DNA of 64,000 nucleotides. Origin: a virus. Within the stretch, counting starts at the first letter, position 1. The number at the start of each line of letters is the position of its first letter. Positions 50,967 through 59,699 of this stretch are shown here, one piece after another. Below the pieces are notes generated by a model. It made no database searches and was not told where the DNA came from. It was given only the letters and a program-made list of their open reading frames with translations. Made by a program: the position numbers and the translations under genes. The stretch covers positions 1 through 64,000 of the IMG/VR virus record IMGVR_UViG_3300050138_000176; one strand, written 5' to 3'.

Positions 50967-51658
50967 AGCGCACTGTCACGCTCCACGAAGCCACGCACAT
51001 CTACACGGACGACCTCGGTCGCCGCTACCAGAGCGTCGGCTCCCTGGTCAAGAGGTTTGTGCCGCCGTTCGACCCGGATGGAACCATCGTGGAACGGTAC
51101 GCGGCCAAGCACGGGCGCACCGTGGCGTCCGTGGCTGCTGACTGGAAGGAGGAAGGCCGTGTTGCCAATGCGTTCGGCCACTGCGTCCATCGAGCCATCC
51201 AGATGTGGGCGCAGACCGGGATCGAGAACGGTCAGGCGACCGCAGAAGTTCAATCGCTGGTCAAGGTGCTGCCGCACAAATGGACATATTTCTCCGAACG
51301 AATCCTATTCAACGAGAACGCTCTGCTCGCCGGCACCGCCGACCTGCTGGACTGGGACGCCGGCCGCCGCACCGTGGACATCTTCGACTTCAAAACGAAC
51401 AAGAAGCTCGTGAAGATCAACGACTGGGATCGTTACCTGCTGCCGCCGCTCGACCAGATGCCGGATAACAACTGGTCGCACTATTGCCTCCAGCTCAATC
51501 TCTACCGCTGGCTCCTGGAGCGGCGCGGCGTCACCGTGCCGAGCATGACCCTGCTGTGGCTGAACCGGGCCACAAGCCGCTGGGAACCGCACCTGGTGCC
51601 GCGACTGGAGCCGGAGACCGAGATGATGATTGCAACGCTGCGTAAAAATAATGCTTGA
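50963..51658 (+). CDS. PD-(D/E)XK nuclease, RecB/Cas4-like
   Basis: A 231-residue protein with RecB-family motifs: HCVHRAIQ, then GTADLLDWD, the active-site DIFDFKTNK, and a QLNLYRWLLE helix (QxxxY type). ATG 50963 overlaps the helicase stop, so helicase and nuclease are translated together and may work as a pair on DNA ends or recombination intermediates. Confidence 0.85.
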   Translation: MKRTVTLHEATHIYTDDLGRRYQSVGSLVKRFVPPFDPDGTIVERYAAKHGRTVASVAADWKEEGRVANAFGHCVHRAIQMWAQTGIENGQATAEVQSLVKVLPHKWTYFSERILFNENALLAGTADLLDWDAGRRTVDIFDFKTNKKLVKINDWDRYLLPPLDQMPDNNWSHYCLQLNLYRWLLERRGVTVPSMTLLWLNRATSRWEPHLVPRLEPETEMMIATLRKNNA

Positions 51659-51683
51659 ACCGGCGGCCGGCAGCCGGTAGCTT
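51655..51683 (+). promoter_or_regulatory. Promoter-like site for the replication operon
   Basis: TTGAAC, 17-base GC-rich spacer, TAGCTT. It overlaps the end of the nuclease gene (TGA at 51656-51658). The -10 resembles the TATCTT used at 34321 and 62602. It would transcribe the structured leader before 51877. Confidence 0.45.
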
Positions 51684-51759
51684 GGCGGCGTGGCTGATGC
51701 CATAGCCGAATGGAAAGCGGCTTGTCGAATTGTAAATTGTATGTTAAATTGTAACAATG

Positions 51760-51862
51760 ACGCCCGTGCGGGCGGCTCGGAACTGGTCGGCAGAGTCGGC
51801 GCTTACATACCGCTTACTTTCCTTTCCAACTCCGGGACCGAGCCTCTCGCACGGGCGTTTTT
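51760..51862 (+). terminator. Long-range stem-loop with T run in the replication-operon leader
   Basis: A ~21-bp stem (51760-51780 with 51838-51858, two mismatches) ends in a TTTTT run at 51858-51862, just before AAGGAG and ATG 51877. The 57-base interior contains further pairing. It may be a terminator/attenuator or a small RNA. The 51690-51875 frame (61 residues, MADAIAEWKAAC) runs through the stem and is thought to be incidental. The inner 71 bases have tRNA size but do not fold as a tRNA. Confidence 0.55.
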
Positions 51863-51876
51863 ATTAAGGAGATAGA

Positions 51877-52431
51877 ATGATAAATAAAAACATCATGGAA
51901 ATTGCCAAATCACCAGTATGTTCAATTCTTATTGCAACCATGCATGATAACGGATGGTCATTAACCGACACACTCGACGCCTTGCAACATTGCCACAATA
52001 ACGTGGACGAATGTGCTATCGCTGCGTTCCAATTAAACGAGAATAAGCCAGGTCTGTGGCGCGGTCTTCATTTTCCATTATTCGTGCAAAAGCATATATC
52101 CATTCCAGAAGTGGTCGCGCAGGCAGTAAGACAAGACACAAAATATCTTACCATTGAACCAACTGCTAAAACGGCCAAACCCAGCCGTGAAGGGTTCATC
52201 TACCTCATGGCAAACTACCGCAATGGATACACTAAAATTGGCTGGTCGCTAAACCCAGTTGTGCGCGAAGCTACACTGCAAGCGGAGGACCCAGACATGA
52301 TTCTATTTCGCCAGTGGCGAGGCACAAAGGAGGATGAAAGAGACTTGCATGGATATTTTGGTGATAAACATAAACGAGGAGAATGGTTCTCTCTCGATTT
52401 TAATGACTTACAACGATTGGAGGCCGCATGA
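51877..52431 (+). CDS. GIY-YIG-like (T5orf172/MUG113-type) nuclease domain protein
   Basis: A 184-residue protein. The C-terminal ~80 residues match the T5orf172/MUG113 version of the GIY-YIG fold: GFIYLMANYRNGYTKIGWS, REATLQAEDPD, ERDLHGYFGDKHKRGEWFSL. The N-terminal half is helical and unassigned. AAGGAGATAG precedes the ATG. Such proteins may be mobile nucleases or host-takeover factors. Confidence 0.75.
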   Translation: MINKNIMEIAKSPVCSILIATMHDNGWSLTDTLDALQHCHNNVDECAIAAFQLNENKPGLWRGLHFPLFVQKHISIPEVVAQAVRQDTKYLTIEPTAKTAKPSREGFIYLMANYRNGYTKIGWSLNPVVREATLQAEDPDMILFRQWRGTKEDERDLHGYFGDKHKRGEWFSLDFNDLQRLEAA

Positions 52432-53225
52432 GCGAGCAAACCATCTACGTCCAGAAGGAAAAGACAGACCCGTTCGCCAGGGTTCCGAAGGAGATGCTGG
52501 ACTGCAAAGAGATATCTTGGAAGGCGAAAGGCATCTTGAGCTACCTCCTAAGCAAGCCGAAAGACTGGAAGCTGCGCGTGTCGGATATCTGCAACCACGG
52601 GCCGGAAGGGTCAGCCGCCGTGCGGGCCGCGCTGGCGGAATTGCGCTCCATCGGCTACGCTGACCTGGAGCGAAAGCTAGAAAAAGGCAAGGTGGTGGAG
52701 TGGGTCTGGAAAGTGTGTGACAGCCCTATTTTCATTGATGAGCAGCCAGATGGTGATTTCCCACATCTGGCTAATTCAGATGTGGCTGAACCAGATCTGG
52801 AAAATCGCGACCATACTAAGACTAATAATACTAAGAAAGAGGTTACAAAGAAAGAAGGGAGCTGCGCTGCGCCTCCAGAGGTTGAGTATTGGAATGGAAA
52901 AGGTGTGCTGCCAAAGATTATCAAATGGGATGGATCGCGCTTCAAGAAGTTGCTATCCAGACGCAAGGATTCATTCTTCATGGAGAATTGGCAGGCCGCG
53001 ATTGATAGAATATGCCAATCGAAATTTTGCCTTGGACAAGTTAAGAGCGATAGGGATTGGGTGGCAGATTTTGATTGGTTCCTTAAATATGAATCATTCG
53101 TGAAAATTATGGAAGGCAGGTATGATGATAAGAAATCAAAACTCGACAACCATGGCCTCAATCTCGACTGGGGAAAGCCGATGCGCGACCCGGACCCGGC
53201 AGAGCGCAAGGAGGAATCGCAATGA
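52428..53225 (+). CDS. Replication initiator / replisome organiser
   Basis: A 265-residue protein. N-terminal helix-turn-helix region: PFARVPKEMLDCKEISWKAK, GILSYLLSKPKDW, GPEGSAAVRAALAELRSIGY. The C-terminal third ends DWVADFDWFLKYESFVKIME, a pattern of phage replisome organisers near DnaC-like loaders. An AT-rich stretch at about 52780-52860 codes a Thr/Lys/Asn linker and might include an origin. It overlaps both neighbours. Confidence 0.75.
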   Translation: MSEQTIYVQKEKTDPFARVPKEMLDCKEISWKAKGILSYLLSKPKDWKLRVSDICNHGPEGSAAVRAALAELRSIGYADLERKLEKGKVVEWVWKVCDSPIFIDEQPDGDFPHLANSDVAEPDLENRDHTKTNNTKKEVTKKEGSCAAPPEVEYWNGKGVLPKIIKWDGSRFKKLLSRRKDSFFMENWQAAIDRICQSKFCLGQVKSDRDWVADFDWFLKYESFVKIMEGRYDDKKSKLDNHGLNLDWGKPMRDPDPAERKEESQ

Positions 53226-53893
53226 GTTCCGAGGTCTGCAAGGTATGCCAGTTCCGCTTCGAGGCGCCGGAGCCAGTGGAGTTCGCCGGGCGCAAGTTCG
53301 GGATGACAACCTGCCCGTCATGCCGGCAGGCGTCAATCGATGAGACGGCGGCCAAGGATGCCGCAGTCAAGCGGCAGCGGGCGGTGGAGGCGTGGGGCCG
53401 GCAATGCCCTGCCCTGTTCCAGGCAACCGACCCGGCGCGGCTCAATCAGAAGATGCTGGCGAAAGTCATGGCGTGGCAGTTCGGTCCGAAAGGATTGCTG
53501 GTGTCCGGGCCGAGTGACCGTGGCAAGACGCGGGCCATGTTCCTGCTGCTGCGGCGGCTGGCCGTGGACGAGTTGCGCGATGTCGTGGTGTTTCACGACA
53601 ATGAGTTCGCACACCAGTGCGCCAGGGCGTTCGGCGACCAGACCGGCGAGGCGTGGGTGGAGAAGATATGCAAGGCGTCGGTGGTGTTCTTTGACGACAT
53701 TGGGAAGTTCAAGCTGACCGAGCGCGTGGAGTCCGAGCTGTTCGGGATCGTGGCGTCGCGCACGGCGTGGATGCGACCGACGCTGTGGACGACGAATTTC
53801 AAAGGCGAGGAGCTTGCTTCCAAGCTGTCGCCGGATCGCGGTGTGCCGCTGGTGCGAAGGCTCAAGGAATTCTGCGAAGGAATAGAAGTATGA
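53222..53893 (+). CDS. DnaC/IstB-like helicase loader
   Basis: A 223-residue AAA+ ATPase with an N-terminal zinc-finger-like part (CKVCQFRF, CPSCRQAS), Walker A SGPSDRGKTRA, Walker B VVFFDDIGK and sensor I-like TLWTTNF. It loads the DnaB-type helicase encoded at 55460 onto DNA. The start overlaps the initiator stop (ATGA). Confidence 0.85.
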   Translation: MSSEVCKVCQFRFEAPEPVEFAGRKFGMTTCPSCRQASIDETAAKDAAVKRQRAVEAWGRQCPALFQATDPARLNQKMLAKVMAWQFGPKGLLVSGPSDRGKTRAMFLLLRRLAVDELRDVVVFHDNEFAHQCARAFGDQTGEAWVEKICKASVVFFDDIGKFKLTERVESELFGIVASRTAWMRPTLWTTNFKGEELASKLSPDRGVPLVRRLKEFCEGIEV

Positions 53894-54435
53894 GCTGCCA
53901 GCCCATCCACCTGGTCGCCAAGCCGCAGGTCGGCTCGTTCTACCTGGTGCCGTGCTACCTGCGCGCTGACCACGGCATCAATGCGTGGTGGCCGGTCGCC
54001 GGGCCGAGGCATGAGGATGCGGATATTGGATTCCGTGAGGAGCACTACCATCTCGACGCGAGGTTCATGTCTTCGGCAATGTGGGAGGCGATGTCAGTCC
54101 ATAGTGAACCTGTGATAAATGGGGAGCGATTCCGATTGTCACGAGTGACGATCAATGTGACGCCGGACATGATACAGCACCGCTGCATGAGGATGAACCG
54201 GCAGATGCCGGACTTCCCGGCAAGAATGACCGATGGTAAAATATCAGGTATCTGCACCACTCTGGAAAAGCAGTTCACCGACGTGCGCATGAAGTGCATG
54301 ACCTGTCCGCACCGTGGCATGCCGCTGACCGGGCTGCCGGTACGCCCTGACGGCACCGTGGTCTGCAACGGGCACGGCCTCAAGTGGCACCTGGCTACCG
54401 GCGTCATGGTGTCGCGCAAGGGGGACAGGGAGTGA
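53890..54435 (+). CDS. Rieske-like iron-sulfur motif protein
   Basis: A 181-residue protein. Near the C-terminus it has Cys139-x-His141 (CPHRGMPL), 17 residues, then Cys159-x2-His162 (CNGHGLKWHLATG): the exact spacing of Rieske [2Fe-2S] ligands. The N-terminal region (FYLVPCYLRADHGINAWWPV) is unassigned. Rieske proteins carry electrons or sit in oxygenases; the role in phage DNA replication or metabolism is unknown. It overlaps the loader and methyltransferase genes. Confidence 0.8.
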   Translation: MSCQPIHLVAKPQVGSFYLVPCYLRADHGINAWWPVAGPRHEDADIGFREEHYHLDARFMSSAMWEAMSVHSEPVINGERFRLSRVTINVTPDMIQHRCMRMNRQMPDFPARMTDGKISGICTTLEKQFTDVRMKCMTCPHRGMPLTGLPVRPDGTVVCNGHGLKWHLATGVMVSRKGDRE

Positions 54436-55463
54436 GCGTCGAAATTATCCAAGGCGACTGCCGCGAGACGCTGAAGCTGCTGCCTGAATGCTCGGTGCAG
54501 TGTTGCGTGACGTCGCCGCCGTATTTTGGTTTGCGTCGATATCTAAAGCCTGGACACCCGGATGCTGTGAAGGAGATAGGACAGGAGGCTACGCCGGAAC
54601 TTTACGTGGCCGCGCTGGTGGACGTGTTCCGGGAAGTGCGGCGGGTGCTGAAGGATGATGGCACGCTCTGGCTTAACATCGGAGATTCTTATGCCGCCGG
54701 TAAGACTGGAAGAAGCGATGATGGAAGCGGTGATCCAACGAGCACTCTTGGACCGAAACGGGACGGCAATCCTGGCAATAGCGGGATGGGTCCGGTATCG
54801 CAACGTAAAGCACCGCCGGGCTACAAACCGAAAGACCTGATCGGCATCCCGTGGCTGGTCGCCTTCGCGCTGCGGGCAGACGGCTGGTGGCTGCGGCAGG
54901 ACATCATTTGGGCCAAGCCGAATCCGATGCCGGAGAGCGTGACCGACCGTTGCACCAAGGCGCATGAATATATTTTCCTGCTCACAAAATCGCCAACATA
55001 CTTTTACGATGCTGCCGCCATCTGTGAGCCTAGCAGTGGGTGGAATGGTTCATCGTTTACAGATGACAGAGATGTAAAAACAAAGCGCGGACTTGGATTA
55101 GGACCAAGAAACATAGATGGCAATATGAGTGCCAACGGCGTCGGAAGAACAACTGAAGGTTTAAATCTAAAAACCGCAGAGGAAAAAACAGGACCAACTC
55201 GCAACAAGCGCAGCGTCTGGACCGTCGCGACAAATCCATACTCCGAAGCGCACTTCGCCACGTTCCCGCCTGACTTGATCAAGCCGTGCGTGCTGGCCGG
55301 CAGCAGGCCCGGCGACACGGTAGGCGACCCGTTCGGTGGAAGCGGCACCACGGCGCTCGTCGCGACCGAGCTGGGGCGTAACGCGGTCATCTGCGAGCTG
55401 AACGAGGAATACATACCGATGGCTAAAGACAGAACCAACGTGACCGGAGGACTCGCGTTGTGA
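54432..55463 (+). CDS. SPPY-type DNA methyltransferase (N4-C or N6-A)
   Basis: A 343-residue enzyme with catalytic TSPPYFGLRRY near the N-terminus and cofactor motif DPFGGSGTTALVATELGRN near the C-terminus, the circular order of the beta class. SPPY suggests N4-cytosine modification but N6-adenine is possible. Start GTG 54432 overlaps the Rieske-like stop. It probably shields phage DNA from restriction. Confidence 0.85.
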   Translation: MSVEIIQGDCRETLKLLPECSVQCCVTSPPYFGLRRYLKPGHPDAVKEIGQEATPELYVAALVDVFREVRRVLKDDGTLWLNIGDSYAAGKTGRSDDGSGDPTSTLGPKRDGNPGNSGMGPVSQRKAPPGYKPKDLIGIPWLVAFALRADGWWLRQDIIWAKPNPMPESVTDRCTKAHEYIFLLTKSPTYFYDAAAICEPSSGWNGSSFTDDRDVKTKRGLGLGPRNIDGNMSANGVGRTTEGLNLKTAEEKTGPTRNKRSVWTVATNPYSEAHFATFPPDLIKPCVLAGSRPGDTVGDPFGGSGTTALVATELGRNAVICELNEEYIPMAKDRTNVTGGLAL

Positions 55464-56920
55464 GCGACCGGATGCCGTGGGAGCCGCAGCCTCCCGCACC
55501 GCCGCCGCGACCGGCAGCAGCACCGGCCACGAACGGCCACGCGGACCTGAAGCAGGAACGGCGGCAGCGCGCCGGGTTCAGCGACGCCACGGAGAAGGTT
55601 GATAAACTTCCGCCGCACAGTCCTGAGAGCGAGCAGGGCGTGCTCGGCTGCATCCTATTGTCACCACAATCCTGCGTCGCGGAAGCCGTGGCCGGCGGAC
55701 TGACACCGGACTCGTTTTATGATCTGAGACACCAGACCGTGTTCGATACCATCGTCAAGATGACCGACGACCGGGAGGCCGTGGACATCATCACGCTGTC
55801 ACAGAAGTTAAAGGATAATCAAAGACTGGCCGAGGTTGGCGGTGTGGCCTACCTGAACTCGCTGCCGGACACCGTGCCGAGCGCGGCCAACCTGAGCTAT
55901 TACCTGGACATTGTGCTGGAGAAGGAGGTCCTTCGCAGGATAGTCCACACATGCACCGAGGCGGCAGTTCGCGTCCGGGACCATGAAGGCGAGGTTGATA
56001 ATTTACTGGACGAAGTGGAGCGCGACATCCTGGCGATCCGCCGCAGCGCAGCCATCCCGGACACCAAGTCGCTGATCAGGAGCTCGCTCGACCGGATAGA
56101 GCTGATGCACGAGCAACGCGGCACAGTAGGAGGAATCGCAACAGGATTCACCGACGTGGACAAGCTGACCGACGGCCTGCACGGCAGTGAGATGATCGTT
56201 CTGGCCGGCGAGACCAAGGGCGGCAAGACCTCATTCGCCCTGAACGTGGTGGATCACGCGGCGGTCGCGCTGGCGCTGCCGGTTGGGATATTCAGCCTGG
56301 AGATGTCCGCCGAATCTCTCGTCACCCGGATGCTGTTCACCCGGTCAAGGATCAACGCGAGAAGCGTCCGCGACCAGGGCATGACTGAGCGCGACTTCCC
56401 GGCGCTGACCTCGGCGGCGGCCCGGCTGAACGCGGCCAAGCTGTTCATCGACGACACCGGCGGCCTCACGGTGAGCCAGCTCCGGGCAAGGGCGCGGCGC
56501 TGGGTCCAGCAGCACGGCGTCAAGCTGCTGGTCGTGGACTACCTGCAACTGTTGTCCGCTCCCGAGGTGTCGAAGCGCGGCAGCCGGGAGCAGGAGGTCG
56601 CGGCGATCAGCAAAGGATTGAAAGGTATGGCGAAGGAGCTTGGCGTCCCGGTGCTCGTGCTGATCCAGTTGAACGCGCTCGGCAAGGCCAGGGAATCGCT
56701 CGCCATCGAACAGGATCTGGACGCCTTGTGGGTGCTCAAGCGGCAGGAGGATGATGAAAAGAAGAACGTGAACCGCGAGGCATGGCAGGTGAACCTTGAG
56801 GTTGAGCTGTGCCGCAACGGGCCGACCGGCTACGCTCCGCTCACGTTCCTGGCCGGGATAACCAAGTTCGAGAGCTGTGCTAAAGTGAGCGACGACGAAC
56901 CGCCGCAAGAATCACGTTGA
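55460..56920 (+). CDS. DnaB-like replicative helicase
   Basis: A 486-residue helicase with a Pro/Ala-rich N-terminal 35 residues, a DnaB N-terminal domain (SEQGVLGCILLSPQ, DIITLSQKLK), Walker A GETKGGKTSFALN, LEMSAESL, Walker B LLVVDYLQLL and IQLNALGKARES. Start GTG 55460. With the initiator and loader it forms a complete phage replication-initiation set. Confidence 0.9.
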   Translation: MSDRMPWEPQPPAPPPRPAAAPATNGHADLKQERRQRAGFSDATEKVDKLPPHSPESEQGVLGCILLSPQSCVAEAVAGGLTPDSFYDLRHQTVFDTIVKMTDDREAVDIITLSQKLKDNQRLAEVGGVAYLNSLPDTVPSAANLSYYLDIVLEKEVLRRIVHTCTEAAVRVRDHEGEVDNLLDEVERDILAIRRSAAIPDTKSLIRSSLDRIELMHEQRGTVGGIATGFTDVDKLTDGLHGSEMIVLAGETKGGKTSFALNVVDHAAVALALPVGIFSLEMSAESLVTRMLFTRSRINARSVRDQGMTERDFPALTSAAARLNAAKLFIDDTGGLTVSQLRARARRWVQQHGVKLLVVDYLQLLSAPEVSKRGSREQEVAAISKGLKGMAKELGVPVLVLIQLNALGKARESLAIEQDLDALWVLKRQEDDEKKNVNREAWQVNLEVELCRNGPTGYAPLTFLAGITKFESCAKVSDDEPPQESR

Positions 56921-56963
56921 CAACCGGCCAGTAACCGGCTATTCATTTTGACAGACGGTAAAA
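56917..56963 (+). promoter_or_regulatory. Promoter-like site and ACGGTAAA box for ssb
   Basis: TTGACA (56917-56922), 17 bases including an ACCGGCC ... AACCGGC partial repeat, TATTCA (56940-56945), then AGACGGTAAAA at about 56953-56963 and the ACGACAACGACTATG start cassette at ATG 56976. It shares these elements with the 34373 and 62652 genes. Confidence 0.5.
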
Positions 56964-56975
56964 ACGACAACGACT

Positions 56976-57428
56976 ATGAACTGGAATAAAGTAGAACTGG
57001 CCGGGCACACAACGCGGGACATTGAACTGCGATACCTGCCGAAAGGCACCTGCGTCGGCGACTTCTCGCTGGCGGTCAACCGCAGGTGGAAGGATGACTC
57101 TGGCGAGCAAAAAGAGGAGGTATCCTTTATCAACTGCGTGGCCTTCGGCAAGACCGCCGAGACGCTGGCGCAGTATGTGAAGAAGGGACACCCGCTATTC
57201 ATTGCGGGCCGTCTCCGTCAGGAAACGTGGCAGGACAAGACCACCGGCCAGAACCGGCAGGCGATCAAAGTAATCGTCGGCGAGTTTCAATTCTTGGCGA
57301 AGGCAACCGGCAACGGCACTGCCGCGCCCCGCGCCACGGCTCCCGCCGCAGGCCAGGGCGCCGAGGAGCCGCAGCCGGACGCGGATGCCGGCGGCTACCA
57401 GCCGGGAGATGACGGCGTACCTTTTTGA
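56976..57428 (+). CDS. ssb: Single-stranded DNA-binding protein
   Basis: A 150-residue SSB: OB-fold starts WNKVELAGHTTRDIELRYLP, then DFSLAVNRRW, SFINCVAFGKTAETLAQY and GHPLFIAGRLRQETW. An Ala/Pro-rich linker leads to an acidic C-terminal tip (GDDGVPF) that binds partner proteins. The start is fixed by the ACGACTATG cassette and the family N-terminus. Confidence 0.95.
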   Translation: MNWNKVELAGHTTRDIELRYLPKGTCVGDFSLAVNRRWKDDSGEQKEEVSFINCVAFGKTAETLAQYVKKGHPLFIAGRLRQETWQDKTTGQNRQAIKVIVGEFQFLAKATGNGTAAPRATAPAAGQGAEEPQPDADAGGYQPGDDGVPF

Positions 57429-57429
57429 T

Positions 57430-58536
57430 ATGGCTATCAAGACTAAGATTTCCTGGGCCGACTCGACGATCAACTGGTGGAGCGGTTGCACCATGGTCTC
57501 GCTGCCGGCCACCGGCCTCAAGGAGTCCGGCTGTCTCCATTGCTATGCCAAGGAGCGCGACGACCGGCAGATGCAGGAGCCGGTGAGCCACTGGGGCAAG
57601 GGAGCGAAGCGGCTCAAGCACACCGGCGCGGTGAAGCAGGCGCTGGCGCTGAACCGGAAGCCGTGGATCTGCGACCATTGCGGAAATGCCTTTAGCGGAG
57701 TTGGTGATCCGGTTCTTGCTGGCGGAAACCATTGCTGCGGAAGTGAAAAAGGAGTCAAGCCGTCCGCGCACCGCCGCCGCATCTTCTCACTCAGCCTCGG
57801 TGACATCTTTGACCTGGAAGTGCCGATTGAATGGCTGGCCGAGGCTCTGGATACGATCCGGCAGTGTGACCAGTGCATCTGGATTCTCTGTACCAAGAGG
57901 CTGGAACTGTTCTTTGAGCGCACCGGCGCGGCCATGGATTATGATTTTAACCACGGCAAGCGCACGCTCTGCGGCTGGCTGCGCGACTGGCGCAACGCAA
58001 CTTTGATTCCAAAGAACATCATCCTTCTAACATCGGTCGAGAACCAGGAAGCCGCCGACCTGCGCATCCCGCAACTGCTGCGGATACCGGCGGCGTGCCA
58101 CGGGTTGAGCGTGGAACCCATGTTAGGCCCAGTCCACTTGACGCCATATATCGGCGGCGAGACTCACCAGTGCCAGTGCAAGGGCCGAAAAGGTGTAAAC
58201 AGCCTTGGATTCCACGAGACGGAATACACGCTCCAGAGCAGCGGGCGCGACTGGTTCTGTGTCCATTGCAATACCAAGGCGGTGACACGACCTGCCTGTC
58301 GATGGATAATTCTAGGCGGAGAGAGCGGGCCGTCTGCCAGGCCGTGTGATCCACGATGGATTAAGGACTGCTTGAAGCAGGGACTGGACGCTGGCATCTC
58401 CGTGTTCGTGAAGCAGCTCGGAAGCAATTCGCTTGTGAAGCACAATGACGAACAAACTATCCGCGACAAGAAAGGCGGCGACCCTGCGGAGTGGCCTGAA
58501 TCGCTACGGATACAGCAATGGCCGAAAGGATTTTAA
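57430..58536 (+). CDS. DUF5131 (phage Gp37/Gp68-like) protein
   Basis: A 368-residue protein with the family start TKISWADSTINWWSGCTMVS, LHCYAKER, SLGDIFDLEVPIEW, ILCTKRLELF, LTSVENQEAADLRIP, and LGGESGPSARPCDPRW. Extra Cys-rich inserts (CDHCGNAF; CQCKGR; CVHCNTK) may bind zinc. The family is common in phages; function is unknown, with suggested links to radical-SAM-like folds. ATG 57430 follows the SSB stop by one base. Confidence 0.85.
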   Translation: MAIKTKISWADSTINWWSGCTMVSLPATGLKESGCLHCYAKERDDRQMQEPVSHWGKGAKRLKHTGAVKQALALNRKPWICDHCGNAFSGVGDPVLAGGNHCCGSEKGVKPSAHRRRIFSLSLGDIFDLEVPIEWLAEALDTIRQCDQCIWILCTKRLELFFERTGAAMDYDFNHGKRTLCGWLRDWRNATLIPKNIILLTSVENQEAADLRIPQLLRIPAACHGLSVEPMLGPVHLTPYIGGETHQCQCKGRKGVNSLGFHETEYTLQSSGRDWFCVHCNTKAVTRPACRWIILGGESGPSARPCDPRWIKDCLKQGLDAGISVFVKQLGSNSLVKHNDEQTIRDKKGGDPAEWPESLRIQQWPKGF

Positions 58537-58539
58537 TAA

Positions 58540-59220
58540 ATGAACACACAGGAAACATCAACGTCCTACGCGCCGGACTTCGTAAAGACCTTCATCCAGC
58601 TGGTCGCGGCTTTGTGCGCCAAGCCAAAAGACCTCCGGGTGGAAGTCATTGACGGACATGTTCTGATTGTGAACATCAACCCGCACGCATCCGACTTTGG
58701 GTCGTTGTGCGGCAAGAGGGGGTCAACCATCCGGGCGTTGAAAGTCGTTGGCGGCATGATGGCCGACCGGAAAAGCATCCAAGCAACCTTTGCCCTGAAT
58801 GAAGGCGGCGGCGGCTGGGACAACCGCAGGCAAACGATAGTCAAACCAGATTCAAAGGAATGGACATCGGAAGACCTGGACATGCTGGCCAGCCTGGTCT
58901 GCAAGGAGCTGTTCGACGGCCCGGTGCAGGTGGAATGGAGAAGATTTGGCCCGTCCGATGTGAAAATGACTCTTATCGCTGACGTGCCGCCGTCAAGCAT
59001 TCTGGAAGACGCGATAAACAAATACGTGACGGTGCGCGTGGACCTGGACGGCATGGAGGATGAATCCGACCTGGCAGAAAAGAATGAAGCGGTTTCCAAC
59101 CCTAAACGGTGGTTTGAGAAGCAGATTGGCCGCGTGTTCCATGTCGCCGGCAAGCAGCAGGGTGTCAGGATTGCATTTGAGTTGCGGGACATCAATGAGA
59201 GGAGGAGTCCATTACAATGA
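58540..59220 (+). CDS. KH-domain RNA-binding protein (KhpA-like)
   Basis: A 226-residue protein. Residues about 12-80 look like a KhpA-type KH domain: DFVKTFIQLVAALCAKPKDL, VLIVNINPHASDFGSL and the GxxG loop GKRG at residues 58-61, then IRALKVVGG. The remaining part is unassigned. A KH protein suggests RNA binding or translation control by the phage. It overlaps the ASCH gene. Confidence 0.75.
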   Translation: MNTQETSTSYAPDFVKTFIQLVAALCAKPKDLRVEVIDGHVLIVNINPHASDFGSLCGKRGSTIRALKVVGGMMADRKSIQATFALNEGGGGWDNRRQTIVKPDSKEWTSEDLDMLASLVCKELFDGPVQVEWRRFGPSDVKMTLIADVPPSSILEDAINKYVTVRVDLDGMEDESDLAEKNEAVSNPKRWFEKQIGRVFHVAGKQQGVRIAFELRDINERRSPLQ

Positions 59221-59699
59221 AGGCATTGTCTCTCTGGCAACCATGGTCCACATTTATGGCGGACGGTAAAAAACTTATCGAAACCCGCGGATGGGAGACT
59301 TCCTACCGTGGAGAACTCGTCATCTGCTCCGCGAAACGGAAACCGTCACTTGCCGAGTGCGGCGACCAGGCCACGTACGATGCCGCGCTCAAGCTGCCGT
59401 TCGGATTCGCGCTGTGCGTTGTTGACCTTTACGATATAGTGCCAACCAGGAACTTCATCAATGGAGCGCACCGCGCCCTGCTGCCGCTGCGGGTGCTCAC
59501 GCCACAAGAAGCAGAACTTGGCGACTACACGCCAGGCCGGTTCGGATGGATGACAAGGAGGCTGTTCAAGTTCCAGAAGCCGGTGCCGGTCGTCGGCAGG
59601 CAATCACTGTTTGACCTGTCACCGGACGAGGAGCGTCTGGTGCGGGAGCAGTGCGGATATATTGTCACCACATCGAAAGCGCAGGAGGAATTGCTATGA
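59217..59699 (+). CDS. ASCH-domain protein
   Basis: A 160-residue protein with a clear ASCH start: MKALSLWQPWSTFMADGKK, ETRGWETSYRGELVICSAKR, and FGFALCVVDLYDIVP. ASCH domains bind RNA or nucleosides and are near PUA domains. A second ASCH-like protein is at 45143. It overlaps the KH gene (ATGA), suggesting joint action. Confidence 0.85.
   Translation: MKALSLWQPWSTFMADGKKLIETRGWETSYRGELVICSAKRKPSLAECGDQATYDAALKLPFGFALCVVDLYDIVPTRNFINGAHRALLPLRVLTPQEAELGDYTPGRFGWMTRRLFKFQKPVPVVGRQSLFDLSPDEERLVREQCGYIVTTSKAQEELL

Noticed and set aside
51774-51844. tRNA gene
   Set aside because: A 7-bp GGCTCGG/CCGAGCC closure and tRNA length are present, but the anticodon stem is mismatched and no TTCRANYC T-loop is found.
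51690-51875. 61-residue frame across the structured leader
   Set aside because: It runs through both arms of a long stem with a T run, so RNA structure explains the sequence better; kept only as a note.
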